A stretch of DNA of 64,000 nucleotides from QHVT01 sp036399015 (GTDB lineage Bacteria; Acidobacteriota; Thermoanaerobaculia; Gp7-AA8): contig DASWNW010000008.1 in the NCBI GenBank assembly GCA_036399015.1, positions 22,670 through 86,669 of the forward strand, read 5' to 3'. How positions within the stretch are numbered: the first letter of the stretch is position 1; each line of letters starts with the position of its first letter. Shown one piece after another: positions 9,701 through 17,792 of this stretch. The translations under genes and the position numbers were made by a program. The notes beneath the pieces were generated by a model. It was not told the DNA's origin. It saw only the letters and a program-made list of their open reading frames with translations, and did no database searches.

Positions 9701-9868
9701 GTGGCGGAGGGGGTAGAGACCGCCGAACAGCTCGCGTTCCTCCGCACGAAGGATTGTGACGAGGCGCAGGGCTACTACTTCGCCCGCCCGGCCGACCCCG
9801 CCGACATCACCCGGATGCTGCTCGACCGCCGGACGCTGGTGGCGCGCGAGCCGCGCATGACGATGTAG
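6752..9868 (+). CDS. Membrane PAS-GGDEF-EAL cyclic-di-GMP regulator
   Basis: 1,038 residues, with AGGAG at 6743-6747 before the ATG and a TACAAT -10 candidate at 6710-6715. Residues 1-235 hold about seven hydrophobic helices resembling the N-terminal 7TM region of sensor kinases. Three PAS domains follow (starting near 238, 353 and 477). The GGDEF domain begins near 603 with an intact ARLGGDEF near 678 and an RDDD inhibitory I-site five residues upstream. The EAL domain follows with VEALVRWN near 806, the ITETT, DDFGMGYSS and KIDRAFV motifs, and AEGVET. Both catalytic sites look intact, so it may both make and degrade c-di-GMP under sensory control. Confidence 0.95.
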   Translation: MPAFLSAVYAFSPSAIPVAVTAVLIVTFGLRVVLRRFSAAGAAFFGLTLVVAIWMTAFTGMYSATDPAVALRWARKAYLGVPFIPAAIYWFTIEVLRIEQRRRLFNLVAWSLAAAFSAIASATDIMIPRVQEYWWGFYPRYDTRVSIAFLLFFFGYLVASLIEFLRAYPHARGAEQHRIRAFIVAFGIAYLGCVDYLPKYGIAAYPFGYLAILGFVIVGGRTIRKYDLVALTPSLASQEIISTMADVLFVCDREGRIEFANRAATSILGYEESELAGKRIDDLLAQEGELSSKLQRRSLRNDEWVFASASGERIDLTLSIAPVMHDGVSAGAVIIGRDMRDRKRAEREVLQAVTLLQSTLDSTADGILVIGDGGRILSYNQRFLEMWHLPQQVMEGDDRGALQEVVQQLVTPEEFLRTFDALAKRPDAESFDIVELKDGRRFERYSIGRRMEDVATIRVWSFRDVTARFTAEAALRESEIRYRLLFEQNAAGVCVSRADGVIVDCNDTFAAMLGFARPQLVGSNMAALYANPNEAEELTALLRSVGTLNSVEIELRRADRRVLWVLENLALVGDGPAAVVHATVVDISDRKRAEEQIEFHAYHDVLTHLPNRKLFTDRLRHSLTRAKRNNKSVAVMFIDVDHFKTINDTLGHTAGDELLLEMARRLRECVRDDDTVARLGGDEFTIILAELRHPEDAVGVAQKILAAVQEPLTIGTMPIVVTASIGIALYPEDGHDPESLLRNADSAMYRAKEAGRSNVQLCTDEMKKRALERLAVESRLRLAVNDDQLILQYQPQVNLVTGRTIGVEALVRWNDPVRGVVEPASFIPIAEETRLILPLGEWVLRTACRQMKAWQDGGAGPVRIAVNLSARQFQQHDLVEMVRSALHDTQLPASSLDLEITETTAMQNAEATVETLLALRKLGVGISIDDFGMGYSSLNYLKRFPITAVKIDRAFVNDLTTSDGDAAIVTAVIGMARSLRLRVVAEGVETAEQLAFLRTKDCDEAQGYYFARPADPADITRMLLDRRTLVAREPRMTM

Positions 9869-9919
9869 CCGGGCCGAACTGGTGCGCCCTTTGCCGTACC
9901 CCGTCGGCAAGGAGGCCCT

Positions 9920-10597
9920 ATGAACAACATCGATCCGACCTGGATCTGGATCGGCCTTGCGGCGCTCGTGCTGATCGTGATTGCGGGGCTGTTCACGCGC
10001 GGTGCGCGCCGTTCGAAGAGCCACGCGCTGCGCGAGCAGTTCGGCACTGAGTACGACCACGCCGTGCAGTCGGCCGGCAGCCGCAAGCAGGCGGAGCGGG
10101 AACTGGCGACGCGCGTCGCGGAGGTCGAGAGGCACGAGATCCGGCCGCTGACCGCTGCCGAGCAGGAGCGCTACCGCGGCGAATGGCAGCGCGTCGAGCA
10201 GCACTTCATCGAGCGTCCGACTACCGCGGTCGTCGAGGCGGACGAGCTCGTCGCCGACATCATGCGCGTGCAGGGCTATCCGATGGGCGACTTCGAGAAG
10301 CACGCCGCGCATCTCTCGGTGAAGCACCCGCGCGTCGTCGAGCACTACCGCGCCGGCCACAAGGTCATGGAGGGAGCGCCCGGAAGCGCCTCCACCGAGG
10401 ATCTGCGCCAGGCGATGCTGCATTACCGCGCGCTGTTCGAGGAACTGGCCGGTACGCGCACGGCCGTCGCGGCGAGCCGCAGCGACGTGCCTGCCGACGT
10501 GCCGCGGGTGAACGAGGTGCCGTCGACGACCGACGTCGGTGGCGTGAAGGCGCGTGAAGAGGCGCTACGAGCCGACCGCGACCGCGACTTCCGCTGA
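9920..10597 (+). CDS. Single-pass membrane protein of unknown function
   Basis: 225 residues, with AAGGAGG just before the ATG. Residues 8-25 (WIWIGLAALVLIVIAGLF) form one transmembrane helix, followed by a basic stop-transfer and a charged, mostly helical soluble domain containing QAERELATRVAEVERHEIRPL and GDFEKHAAHLSVKHPRVVEHY. I do not recognise a family with certainty. Its 3' end overlaps convergent purF by 33 bases, a compact arrangement that argues both ends are real. The C-terminal 35 residues are Glu/Arg/Asp rich and probably disordered. Confidence 0.75.
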   Translation: MNNIDPTWIWIGLAALVLIVIAGLFTRGARRSKSHALREQFGTEYDHAVQSAGSRKQAERELATRVAEVERHEIRPLTAAEQERYRGEWQRVEQHFIERPTTAVVEADELVADIMRVQGYPMGDFEKHAAHLSVKHPRVVEHYRAGHKVMEGAPGSASTEDLRQAMLHYRALFEELAGTRTAVAASRSDVPADVPRVNEVPSTTDVGGVKAREEALRADRDRDFR

Positions 10598-11998
10598 TTC
10601 CTCTTCGGGCTGGCTTCCGTGCTTCACCGGGTACTTCCCGGTGAAGCAGGCGGTGCAGTAGAGGTTCCGCGGGTTGTCGTCTCTCTCGACCGCGGCCAGG
10701 AGCCCCTCCTCGCTGAGGTAGCCGAGGGAGTCGGCCTCGATGAAGGTGCGGATCTCCTCGAGCGAATGTGTGGCGCCGATGAGCTGCGTCCGCTCCGGCG
10801 TGTCGATGCCGTAGTAGCAGGGCCAGGAGGTCGGCGGCGACGAGATGCGCATGTGCACCTCCGCCGCGCCCGCGTCCTTGAGCATGCGCACGATCTTCTT
10901 GGAGGTCGTGCCGCGGACGATGGAGTCGTCGATCAGCACGATCCGCTTGCCGTTGACCAGCCCGCGGACCGGGTTCAGCTTCACCTTCACGCCGAAGCTG
11001 CGGATGGTCTGCTTCGGCTCGATGAACGTGCGGCCGACGTAGTGGTTGCGCACCAGGCCGTACTGGAAGGGGATGCCGGACTCGAGCGCGTAGCCGAGGG
11101 CGGCGAAGACGCCGGAGTCGGGGACGGGCACGACCATGTCGGCGACGACCGGATGCTCGCGGGCGAGCTGGGCGCCGAACTTCTGGCGGGTGTCGGCGAC
11201 GGTGTTGCCGAACACGACCGAGTCGGGTCGCGCGAAGTAGACGTGCTCGAAGATGCAGCGCGCCTCGCGGGCGCCGCGGGCGGAGCGGACCACCCGCACG
11301 GCCGGCTTGCCGTTCTGGCGCTCGATGACCAGCACCTCGCCCGCCTCGACCTCGCGCACTGTCTCGGCGCTGATGAGGTCGAACGCGCAGGTCTCGGACG
11401 AGATCGCGAACGCCTCCTCGAGCTTGCCGAGCACGAGCGGCCGGAAGCCGTGCGGATCGCGCGCGGCGAAGATACGGCCCGGCGTGAGCAGCGCCATCGC
11501 GTAGGCGCCTTCGAGCTGCGAGAGGGCGTCGAGGAAGGCGCCCTCGACGTCGGCGGCGCGGGAGCGGGCGATGAGATGCACGATCACCTCGCTGTCGGCC
11601 GTCGAGTTGAAGATCGCCCCTTCAGCTTCGAGCCGCTTGCGCAGCGCGTTGCCGTTGACGAGATTGCCGTTGTGGGCGACCGCGATCGGCCCCTTGCTGG
11701 TGTGGGCGTAGATCGGCTGCGCGTTGCAGAGCATCGACCCGCCTGCGGTGGAGTAGCGCACGTGCCCGACCGCCGTATCGCCAGGCAGCCGCGACAGCCG
11801 CTCAGCGGTGAACACGTCGGCGACGTACCCCATCTCCTTCTCGGAGAGGATCCGCCCATCTTCGGTGACCGAGCTGATCCCCGCGCTCTCCTGCCCCCGA
11901 TGCTGGAGCGCGTAGAGCCCGAGGTACACGAGGTTCGCCGCGTCCCTCCGCCCGAGGACACCAAACACCCCGCACTCTTCATGAAGTTTGTCGAACAT
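10565..11998 (-). CDS. purF: Amidophosphoribosyltransferase PurF
   Basis: 477 residues. The enzyme makes 5-phosphoribosylamine from PRPP and glutamine, the first committed step of purine synthesis. A short propeptide MFDKLHEE precedes the catalytic Cys of ECGVFGV, so it is the self-processed, Bacillus-type form. The glutaminase half has RYSTAGGS and HNGNLVNG; the PRTase half has IVLIDDSIVRGTTSKK, the PRPP loop. C-terminal cysteines in YCTACFTGKYPV fit an Fe-S cluster-bearing type. It lies downstream of the CHAT-associated genes on the same strand but is separated from them by a GC-rich hairpin. Confidence 0.97.
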   Translation of the reverse strand: MFDKLHEECGVFGVLGRRDAANLVYLGLYALQHRGQESAGISSVTEDGRILSEKEMGYVADVFTAERLSRLPGDTAVGHVRYSTAGGSMLCNAQPIYAHTSKGPIAVAHNGNLVNGNALRKRLEAEGAIFNSTADSEVIVHLIARSRAADVEGAFLDALSQLEGAYAMALLTPGRIFAARDPHGFRPLVLGKLEEAFAISSETCAFDLISAETVREVEAGEVLVIERQNGKPAVRVVRSARGAREARCIFEHVYFARPDSVVFGNTVADTRQKFGAQLAREHPVVADMVVPVPDSGVFAALGYALESGIPFQYGLVRNHYVGRTFIEPKQTIRSFGVKVKLNPVRGLVNGKRIVLIDDSIVRGTTSKKIVRMLKDAGAAEVHMRISSPPTSWPCYYGIDTPERTQLIGATHSLEEIRTFIEADSLGYLSEEGLLAAVERDDNPRNLYCTACFTGKYPVKHGSQPEEESAEVAVAVGS

Positions 11999-12037
11999 GC
12001 GTGAGAGCTAGTGTAACGGGGAAGAGGGGAGGGAAAT

Positions 12038-12058
12038 GCCGCCGGCGGAGCCGGCGGC
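12038..12058 (-). terminator. GC-rich hairpin between twin-protein operon and purF
   Basis: A perfect nine-base inverted repeat (GCCGCCGGC, loop GGA, GCCGGCGGC) lies 12 bases after the stop of the 12070 gene and 40 bases before the purF start. It could end transcription of the CHAT operon, but no T-run follows on either strand, so this is only a possible terminator. Confidence 0.35.
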
Positions 12059-12069
12059 AGGCGCGGCGG

Positions 12070-12942
12070 TCAGGGCCAGTTCGTGTTGCCGCATTCGGGA
12101 CGGGCGGCGCCTCGGGGGAAGTCGCACTCCTCGAGCTCTCCGACGATATCCGCCACCCACTTGCACTTCAACGCGAGCGGTTTCCTCTCCGCGTCGCTGA
12201 CAGGTTCGGCGATCGCCGTGTCGCCTCCAGCGACCAGCATGGAGTAGTACTCGAAGTGATTCGGCTCCAGCGTTGCCTGTGCGCGGGCGGCGCGGGAGAT
12301 GTTCCCGCCGACGCGCATGAGCCGATTCGCGAAGCCCGTCCATTCGCTCATGTCGGTACGTTTTTCGGCGCGCTCGCTCAGCTCTCTGCCGATGGCCTCG
12401 AGCTCGACACCGGCGTTGAAGAGGTAGGTATTTTCGACGTTCGCGATCAGGATGCAGGAGTCGCTGTCGATCTCTCTCGCCTTGCCGTTGAACTCGACCG
12501 TAATCTTGGCGGCATTCAGCGGGACGCGCAGGCGAACGAGCCGTGCGACCGCCCCTTGGCGCTTCGTTTGTTTGCTGACTTTGCTCCTGTGTCGTGCCGT
12601 ACAGGGATACGTGTCGGCTACGGTCAGCTTCGCGCCCGCTCCGTCGCCCTGCGGATAGTAGACGCGCCAGGCATCGTTCCGGCTGATTTCCAGCGTTCCC
12701 CCGAGGATCGACTTGAGCTTGGGGACATGCTTGTCGAAGTCGGGTTTGTCGATTGCTGCCGACGCGGTATCCGCGAACGTCACGTCGCTTTGAAGCTCGA
12801 AGCTTTCGGACTCCTTCGGACCGAGGAGGATCCTCGGCTCATGGTTCGGTGCGCGGACGAGAGCGGCAAAATCCGCGGTCCCGCTGCTGTTCTCGTCGAC
12901 GTGGCAGATCAATCCGAAAAAATAGATATTCAGTTCGGGCAT
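12070..12942 (-). CDS. Unknown protein, twin B of CHAT-linked pair
   Basis: 290 residues from ATG 12942. It is a paralog of the next upstream gene. Both begin MPELNIYFFGLICHVD and end RGAARPECGNTNWP, while the middle has diverged, with shared islands PKLKSILGGTL, RLVRLRVPL, SDSCILIANVE and NHFEYYSMLVAGGDTA. I recognise no family. No signal peptide is evident; the N-terminus looks like a buried beta-strand. It is the last gene of a three-gene minus-strand unit led by a TPR-CHAT lipoprotein, with 39 bases between the twins. A role as substrate, partner or effector of the CHAT protein is inference only. Confidence 0.85.
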   Translation of the reverse strand: MPELNIYFFGLICHVDENSSGTADFAALVRAPNHEPRILLGPKESESFELQSDVTFADTASAAIDKPDFDKHVPKLKSILGGTLEISRNDAWRVYYPQGDGAGAKLTVADTYPCTARHRSKVSKQTKRQGAVARLVRLRVPLNAAKITVEFNGKAREIDSDSCILIANVENTYLFNAGVELEAIGRELSERAEKRTDMSEWTGFANRLMRVGGNISRAARAQATLEPNHFEYYSMLVAGGDTAIAEPVSDAERKPLALKCKWVADIVGELEECDFPRGAARPECGNTNWP

Positions 12943-12981
12943 CGGTCTCTCTCTCTTTTCCTGCTTTTGTGGTGGCCCCGG

Positions 12982-13905
12982 TCAGGGCCAGTTCGTGTTC
13001 CCGCATTCGGGACGGGCCGCGCCGCGCGGATAGTAGTCGTCCCCGTATCCGACGTGATCGGCTACCCAGTCGCACGCGAAGGAGGGTGCGGGCTTGTTCT
13101 TGAGCTTCTTCCCACGCTTGGCGACCGCGGTGTCGGCGCCCGCAACGATCATCGAGTAGTGCTCGAAGTGGTTCAGGTCAGAAGCAGAGTGCACCTCCGC
13201 CGCCTCCTTCAGATTCAAGCCGGCGGACTGAATGCGGTCGGCGAATGCCAGCACGCCGTCGATCCCCGTCAGCTCCGTCTTGACCGCGTCCTGCTTCATC
13301 CAATTCTCGAGTAGCGTCCGAAGACCCGCGCCGGCATAGACGAGGTCCAGACCGGCATCGCGGAGGGACTGCGACTCGAGGTTGGAAATGAGGATGCATG
13401 AGTTGCTGGAGATGGGCTTCTCATCTCTGATCACTCCATCTTCGTCGGTGAAGACCACCGTGACTCCCCTGTCCTGCAGGGGAACCCGCAGACGAACGAT
13501 GCGTGCGACGGGAGCCTCGGCGCGTTTGACCCTGTTGCTTCCCTTACTCCTGTGGATCCCGTTGTTGGCGTAGAAGTCTGCCACCGACAACTCCGCACGG
13601 CCTCCCTGGGCGCGTGGATACTGGAACCGCCACACTTCGTCCTCGTCGATGGCGAGGGTTCCCCCGACGATGGAGCGCAGCTTCGGGACGTACTGATCGT
13701 AGTCCGACGCCGTGTCCGGTGGAGCGAAGCCGTGCTTGAAGGAGATGTCATGTTCGATCAGGCGATAGTCCTTACCGCCGTCGAACCGGATCACCGGCGA
13801 CTGATGCGTTCCGGCGCGCACGATGGCAGCGTAGTCAGGACGCCCGCTGTCGTTGATGTCCACGTGGCAGATCAATCCGAAGAAATAGATATTCAGCTCG
13901 GGCAC
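12982..13905 (-). CDS. Unknown protein, twin A of CHAT-linked pair
   Basis: 307 residues from a GTG start at 13905, preceded by AAGGAGGAGG, which fixes the start. It shares its first 16 and last 14 residues with twin B and internal islands such as PKLRSIVGGTL, RIVRLRVPL, SSNSCILISNLE and NHFEHYSMIVAGADTA. A charged insertion (TDEDGVIRDEKPI) distinguishes it. No recognised domain, membrane segment or signal peptide. It starts 21 bases after the CHAT gene stop, so the two are almost surely co-transcribed and possibly translationally linked. Confidence 0.85.
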   Translation of the reverse strand: MPELNIYFFGLICHVDINDSGRPDYAAIVRAGTHQSPVIRFDGGKDYRLIEHDISFKHGFAPPDTASDYDQYVPKLRSIVGGTLAIDEDEVWRFQYPRAQGGRAELSVADFYANNGIHRSKGSNRVKRAEAPVARIVRLRVPLQDRGVTVVFTDEDGVIRDEKPISSNSCILISNLESQSLRDAGLDLVYAGAGLRTLLENWMKQDAVKTELTGIDGVLAFADRIQSAGLNLKEAAEVHSASDLNHFEHYSMIVAGADTAVAKRGKKLKNKPAPSFACDWVADHVGYGDDYYPRGAARPECGNTNWP

Positions 13906-13926
13906 CGTTCTGTCCTCCTCCTTCTT

Positions 13927-16900
13927 TTAGTGGGACCCGTACATCTGAAATCCGCCCCAGGCCGTGGGATTGCGAAGCGACTGATCGGGCGAGCGGAGCA
14001 TCTGCAACTGCGCGTCGCGCAGCGCCGTCGTCGCGCTCGCGCCGCCGAGGAGGCGGCGATGGAAGGCGATTGAGAGCACGCCGGACGCGCCGTCGTCCAC
14101 GTTCCAGAGGCTGCCGACCGCACCACCCGCGCCGGCGGCCAGGAACGCGAAGGCAAGGCTGCGGATCGAGCCGCGGCCCCGGCCCGGGACAGCGGTCCGG
14201 CATCCGGCCAGGACGACCAGCGGGTGACGCCGAAGGTTCTGCCGGCTGATGGTGTCGAGACTCAGAAGGCCTCGTCCGTCTCTGCCTCCGGGCGCGAATG
14301 CAAAGACCGACAGCGATGCGTCGCGTGCACTCACGAGTGCGTGCGCGCCGATGTGGATCACCACGGCGTCTTCCGCCGCGTCGAGGAACTTCTCGGGCGT
14401 GGCATCGGGGCCGGCGAGCAGCGTCGCACCGGCGTAGAGACGGCCGAGCAGCGTGCCTTCGCGGCGCGCCGCCGGAAGGCGCTCGAGAGCGCCGGCGACG
14501 GCCGGATCGAAGGATGGGTCCGCGACGATGGTGATGCGCGAGCCCTCCCCTCTGCTGCTGCGCCGAGCCGACGCGTACACCGAGGCGCTGGGTGCGACGG
14601 AGAGCGCGTGCTCCTCGACGACATACCGTCCTCCCGGCCTGCGAAGCGCGGCGAATGGGACCGCCGCCAGCACCTCGTCGGGGACGACGATCAGCTCCGT
14701 GGCCCCCGCCAGCGCCGGCTGCAGCGGAGCGAGCAGCGTCGCGTGCAGACTGCCCGCATGCCGGTCGAACGCGGCCTCGTCTCCTCGGCCGGCGGCGCCG
14801 AGAAGCTCGTCCACTGCCGCGCGGGTGGCGGCGGCGGAACCGGGCAGGCGCCGCATCTCGAAGCGGTCGCGCGCGAGCACGAAGACGACGATCGCGTTTT
14901 CGAGGACGGAGTAGTGAACGAGACGCTGCTTCTCCGCGAGCGAGGTGCGGATAGCTTCCGGGTCAGGCGCCGCGGCCGCGCCGCGCGGCGAAACGACGTC
15001 CGCCAGTACGCGCGTCCTGCAGCGCTCCGCGGTCACGAATGCCTCCCGCTCCAGGGCTCGCTCCACCTGGATCTCGAACAGCGCGCGGCAGGCGCTGTCG
15101 GCCGTGCCGAAAAACGTATCGCGCGTTCCGGTCTCACCGATCTGTTGCCGCTGCCGTTCGTAGAGCGAGAGTGCGTGGGCGAAGTCCCGCATCGCCGCCG
15201 GAGCTTTGCCCGCCCGCCGGAAGGCCTCTCCACGCGCCGCGTACGTCTCGGGAAGTGTCAGCAGTTGCTTGCGCTCGCGGTAGGCGATGGAGCTCGAGAA
15301 CTTCGAAGCGGCATCCTCCGGGTCGCGCTCGAGCAGCGCCTGGATCGAGTTCAGCTCGTCGAGCGCGTCCCGCCGCAGCTCCTCGTCCGGCAGCGCACGC
15401 GCGGCCTCTTCGAGCTTGCGGAGCTCCGCCGGTGAGGTGAGTCCGATGCGGATGCCGGCGAGCATCCGCAACAGCGTGGCGTCGAAGCGCCGCACCGGTG
15501 ATTGGGCCGGTGAGTCGGCGAGCACCGTCAGCAGCGAGTGGGCGACGTCGTAGCGGTGCTCCTGGATCGCCGCATAACCGCTCGTATGGAGCGCCGACTC
15601 GACCACCTCAGGGCTCCCCGAGCGGCCGGCCAGCTCGAACAGCTCTCCCCGGAGCTCCCACGCCTCGCGGTCGCGGCCGAGAAGCGTCAGGCTCGCGGCG
15701 CGGTTCACCAGCAGCCGTATGCTGTTGTCGGTCTCGCGCAGCCTGCTGAACAGCGCCAGCGCCTCCGCGCTCGGAGGGAGCGAGGCGTAACTCTCGCCAC
15801 GGCGCGTCGCCCGCATCGCCTCTTCCCAAAGCATCTGCGCGCGGAGCGCGTGATAGCGCCCGAGGTCGTGCCCCGCGACCGAGTCGAGCACCGCATGGGC
15901 CTCGACGGGGCGGTTCAGGTCGAAGAGCACGCCGGCGCGGTAGAAGGCGGCAACGAGCGCCATCGGGCTCTGCCCTTGCCGGAAGAGCTCTTCGGCTTCA
16001 GCGATCGCCGGAAGGGCGTCCGTGACCCGCCGGTCGCGGATGAGCAGCCGTGCATCGCGGTACCGGCGGTGCGCGCGAGCGACGATGTCCGGCCGCGCGG
16101 CGGCCGCGCTGACGCTGTCTTTCAACAGCAGCTCGCCGGAGCCCGCGGCCAGGGCGTCTCCGACCGCTCGTGCGACCGCCAGCGCCGAGCGCGCGTCGCC
16201 CTCTTTCCCGGCGGTATGGGCGTCCGCCCAGTCTGCGAGAAGCGGCCCTTCGGCCGTCGTCCGCGCCTGCTGCCGAAACTCGCGCACGAGCTGGGAGACG
16301 GTGTCGTGCTGTCCCTGCCGGGCCGCTTCTTCGAGGCGCCGGCGTGCCTCGGGCCAGCGCTGGAAGTCGGTCGGTTGCTGGAGGCGTTGCAGCCGCTCCC
16401 GCGCCTCGACGCGCCACGGACTGTCTTCCGCGGCGTCGAGATAAACCTTCCAGGCCGCGGCGGCAGCTTCCCGCCAGCCGAGCGACTCGAGCAGGGCCGC
16501 ACGGTTGAAGCGCGCTTCCGGCAGATTGCCGTCGAGGCGCAGCGCGCGATCTGCCGCGGCGAGCGCCTGCACGAGCGTCTCCGTGTCGGCTTCGGGAGCG
16601 CCGAGCTCGTACAGGGCGGCCGCGAGGTCATTCCACGTCTGCGCCGTCGGGTTCGTGGTGGTGCTGTTCTGCAGCAGCGTCACCGCCGCCCGTCGCTGGT
16701 CCAGCACCAGCAAAGCGAACGCGCGGTCCCGCGCGGTCGTATCGCTCGAGGAGAGTACCTCCCGCGCTGTCGACGCGAGCTCGGCCGAAGCAGCCGTGTC
16801 GCCGCGCGTGGTCCGTGCCCGCGGCGCGTAGCCGATCCCGGTCATCCGCAACTCGACAGGCCGGGACGCCTGCGCCGCGGACGCCTGATAAAGGAGGTCG

Positions 16901-16995
16901 GGCGCGTGGGTCCGCCTGCAGCCGACAACGGCGAGCACGACGAAAATGGCACAGCGCACGACGCCCGCGTATGTGGCATCGGTCCGGGACTGCAT
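13927..16995 (-). CDS. TPR-CHAT domain lipoprotein (caspase-like peptidase)
   Basis: 1,022 residues. The N-terminus has a lipoprotein signal with a hydrophobic run IFVVLAVVGC ending in the lipobox cysteine near residue 26, so it is likely membrane-anchored outside the cytoplasm. Residues about 60-640 are helical tetratricopeptide-like repeats. The C-terminal 300 residues form a CHAT domain: VPDEVLAAVPFAAL, the catalytic-His segment VIHIGAHALVS, the catalytic-Cys segment VVLAGCRTAV, then LAFAFLAAGAGGAVGSLW. CHAT domains are clan CD peptidases related to caspases and separase. It heads a unit with two twin proteins of unknown family, and lies 48 bases after a VapC gene on the same strand. Confidence 0.92.
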   Translation of the reverse strand: MQSRTDATYAGVVRCAIFVVLAVVGCRRTHAPDLLYQASAAQASRPVELRMTGIGYAPRARTTRGDTAASAELASTAREVLSSSDTTARDRAFALLVLDQRRAAVTLLQNSTTTNPTAQTWNDLAAALYELGAPEADTETLVQALAAADRALRLDGNLPEARFNRAALLESLGWREAAAAAWKVYLDAAEDSPWRVEARERLQRLQQPTDFQRWPEARRRLEEAARQGQHDTVSQLVREFRQQARTTAEGPLLADWADAHTAGKEGDARSALAVARAVGDALAAGSGELLLKDSVSAAAARPDIVARAHRRYRDARLLIRDRRVTDALPAIAEAEELFRQGQSPMALVAAFYRAGVLFDLNRPVEAHAVLDSVAGHDLGRYHALRAQMLWEEAMRATRRGESYASLPPSAEALALFSRLRETDNSIRLLVNRAASLTLLGRDREAWELRGELFELAGRSGSPEVVESALHTSGYAAIQEHRYDVAHSLLTVLADSPAQSPVRRFDATLLRMLAGIRIGLTSPAELRKLEEAARALPDEELRRDALDELNSIQALLERDPEDAASKFSSSIAYRERKQLLTLPETYAARGEAFRRAGKAPAAMRDFAHALSLYERQRQQIGETGTRDTFFGTADSACRALFEIQVERALEREAFVTAERCRTRVLADVVSPRGAAAAPDPEAIRTSLAEKQRLVHYSVLENAIVVFVLARDRFEMRRLPGSAAATRAAVDELLGAAGRGDEAAFDRHAGSLHATLLAPLQPALAGATELIVVPDEVLAAVPFAALRRPGGRYVVEEHALSVAPSASVYASARRSSRGEGSRITIVADPSFDPAVAGALERLPAARREGTLLGRLYAGATLLAGPDATPEKFLDAAEDAVVIHIGAHALVSARDASLSVFAFAPGGRDGRGLLSLDTISRQNLRRHPLVVLAGCRTAVPGRGRGSIRSLAFAFLAAGAGGAVGSLWNVDDGASGVLSIAFHRRLLGGASATTALRDAQLQMLRSPDQSLRNPTAWGGFQMYGSH

Positions 16996-17043
16996 AAAAG
17001 GATTTAGAGGAGAGTATACGGATACCCGCGCGAAGCGGCGGGG

Positions 17044-17463
17044 TCACGGCAGGATCGTGAACCCCTCCGCACGGGCGGCGGCCGCGAGCTTTTCGTCGAG
17101 CGTGACGAAGGGGAGTGCGCGATGCGGACTGCTCACCGAGATGGCGGAGGCGAGTTGCAGCGCGTCGAGCGATCTCAGCATGTGACGGCCGAGGAGGTCG
17201 CGGGCGATTTCGGTGATGTTCGCCGAATACGCGACTTCAAGCCACGTCTGGCTCAGAACGGCGAACCGCAGCTCGGCGCGTTGGTGCCGACGGAGCGACA
17301 ACTCTCCGCGGTGCCGGCGACGCCAGAGACTGCTGACGACCTCCAACGGTGTGATTGCGGCAGCGACGACATCGTCGTCTTCGTCGTGCAACCGAAGCAC
17401 CTCGAAAGATCGCGCCTCGTCGATGAGCAACGGGATGATCGCCGACGAATCCCAGAACCGCAA
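17044..17463 (-). CDS. vapC: PIN-domain toxin, VapC type
   Basis: 139 residues from a TTG at 17463 that directly follows the antitoxin TGA with no gap. The PIN nuclease acidic residues are visible: D5 in MRFWDSSAIIP, E in TPLEVVSSLW near residue 40, D in SLDALQLASA near 99 and D in FVTLDEKLAAAARAEGF near 121. VapC toxins are Mg-dependent RNases that cut tRNA or rRNA. The length is standard, so the toxin looks intact. The start is uncommon, but no ATG or GTG is available upstream without running into the antitoxin frame. Confidence 0.9.
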   Translation of the reverse strand: MRFWDSSAIIPLLIDEARSFEVLRLHDEDDDVVAAAITPLEVVSSLWRRRHRGELSLRRHQRAELRFAVLSQTWLEVAYSANITEIARDLLGRHMLRSLDALQLASAISVSSPHRALPFVTLDEKLAAAARAEGFTILP

Positions 17464-17736
17464 TCAATCCTCGTCACGCGCGCGAATCAGCTCCTCGACG
17501 ACGCTTTCACCTTCGCACTTCGGCAACTCTTCCGTATAGAACTCCCGCGGAATCGGTTGACCGTTTCCGAGGCGCCGCACCAGCCCCTGCGCCTCGAGCT
17601 CCCGCATCCGCACTTCCATCGGATCGTAGGGCACTACGGTCGCGACGAGGTGGCCGCCCTCCAGCACCTTCACGGTCTCCCCCCGCTTCACCCGCTCGGC
17701 GATCGCTCCGAGTTCTGATAGCTCGATGGTGGTCAT
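17464..17736 (-). CDS. vapB: Phd-type antitoxin of the VapBC pair
   Basis: 90 residues. The N-terminal half, TIELSELGAIAERVKRGETVKVLEGGHLVATVVP, is the Phd/YefM DNA-binding fold; the acidic C-terminal half (ELPKCEGESVVEELIRARDED) would thread into the VapC active-site groove and neutralise it. It ends TGA immediately abutting the TTG start of the toxin, the usual order with antitoxin first. It is transcribed away from the small membrane-protein gene at 17793, with 56 bases between starts that presumably hold the autoregulated promoter. Confidence 0.88.
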   Translation of the reverse strand: MTTIELSELGAIAERVKRGETVKVLEGGHLVATVVPYDPMEVRMRELEAQGLVRRLGNGQPIPREFYTEELPKCEGESVVEELIRARDED

Positions 17737-17792
17737 AGCAGATAGTCTAACGCCGCCCGAGGCGCGGCGATTGCGCGGAGGCGGAGGCGTAG

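Noticed and set aside
6785..10423. Very long minus-strand open frame (about 1,200 codons) antisense to the GGDEF-EAL gene
   Set aside because: It arises from strong third-position GC bias in the opposite gene; composition is Arg/Ala/His/Asp-rich with no recognisable domain, and the plus strand has complete conserved domains.
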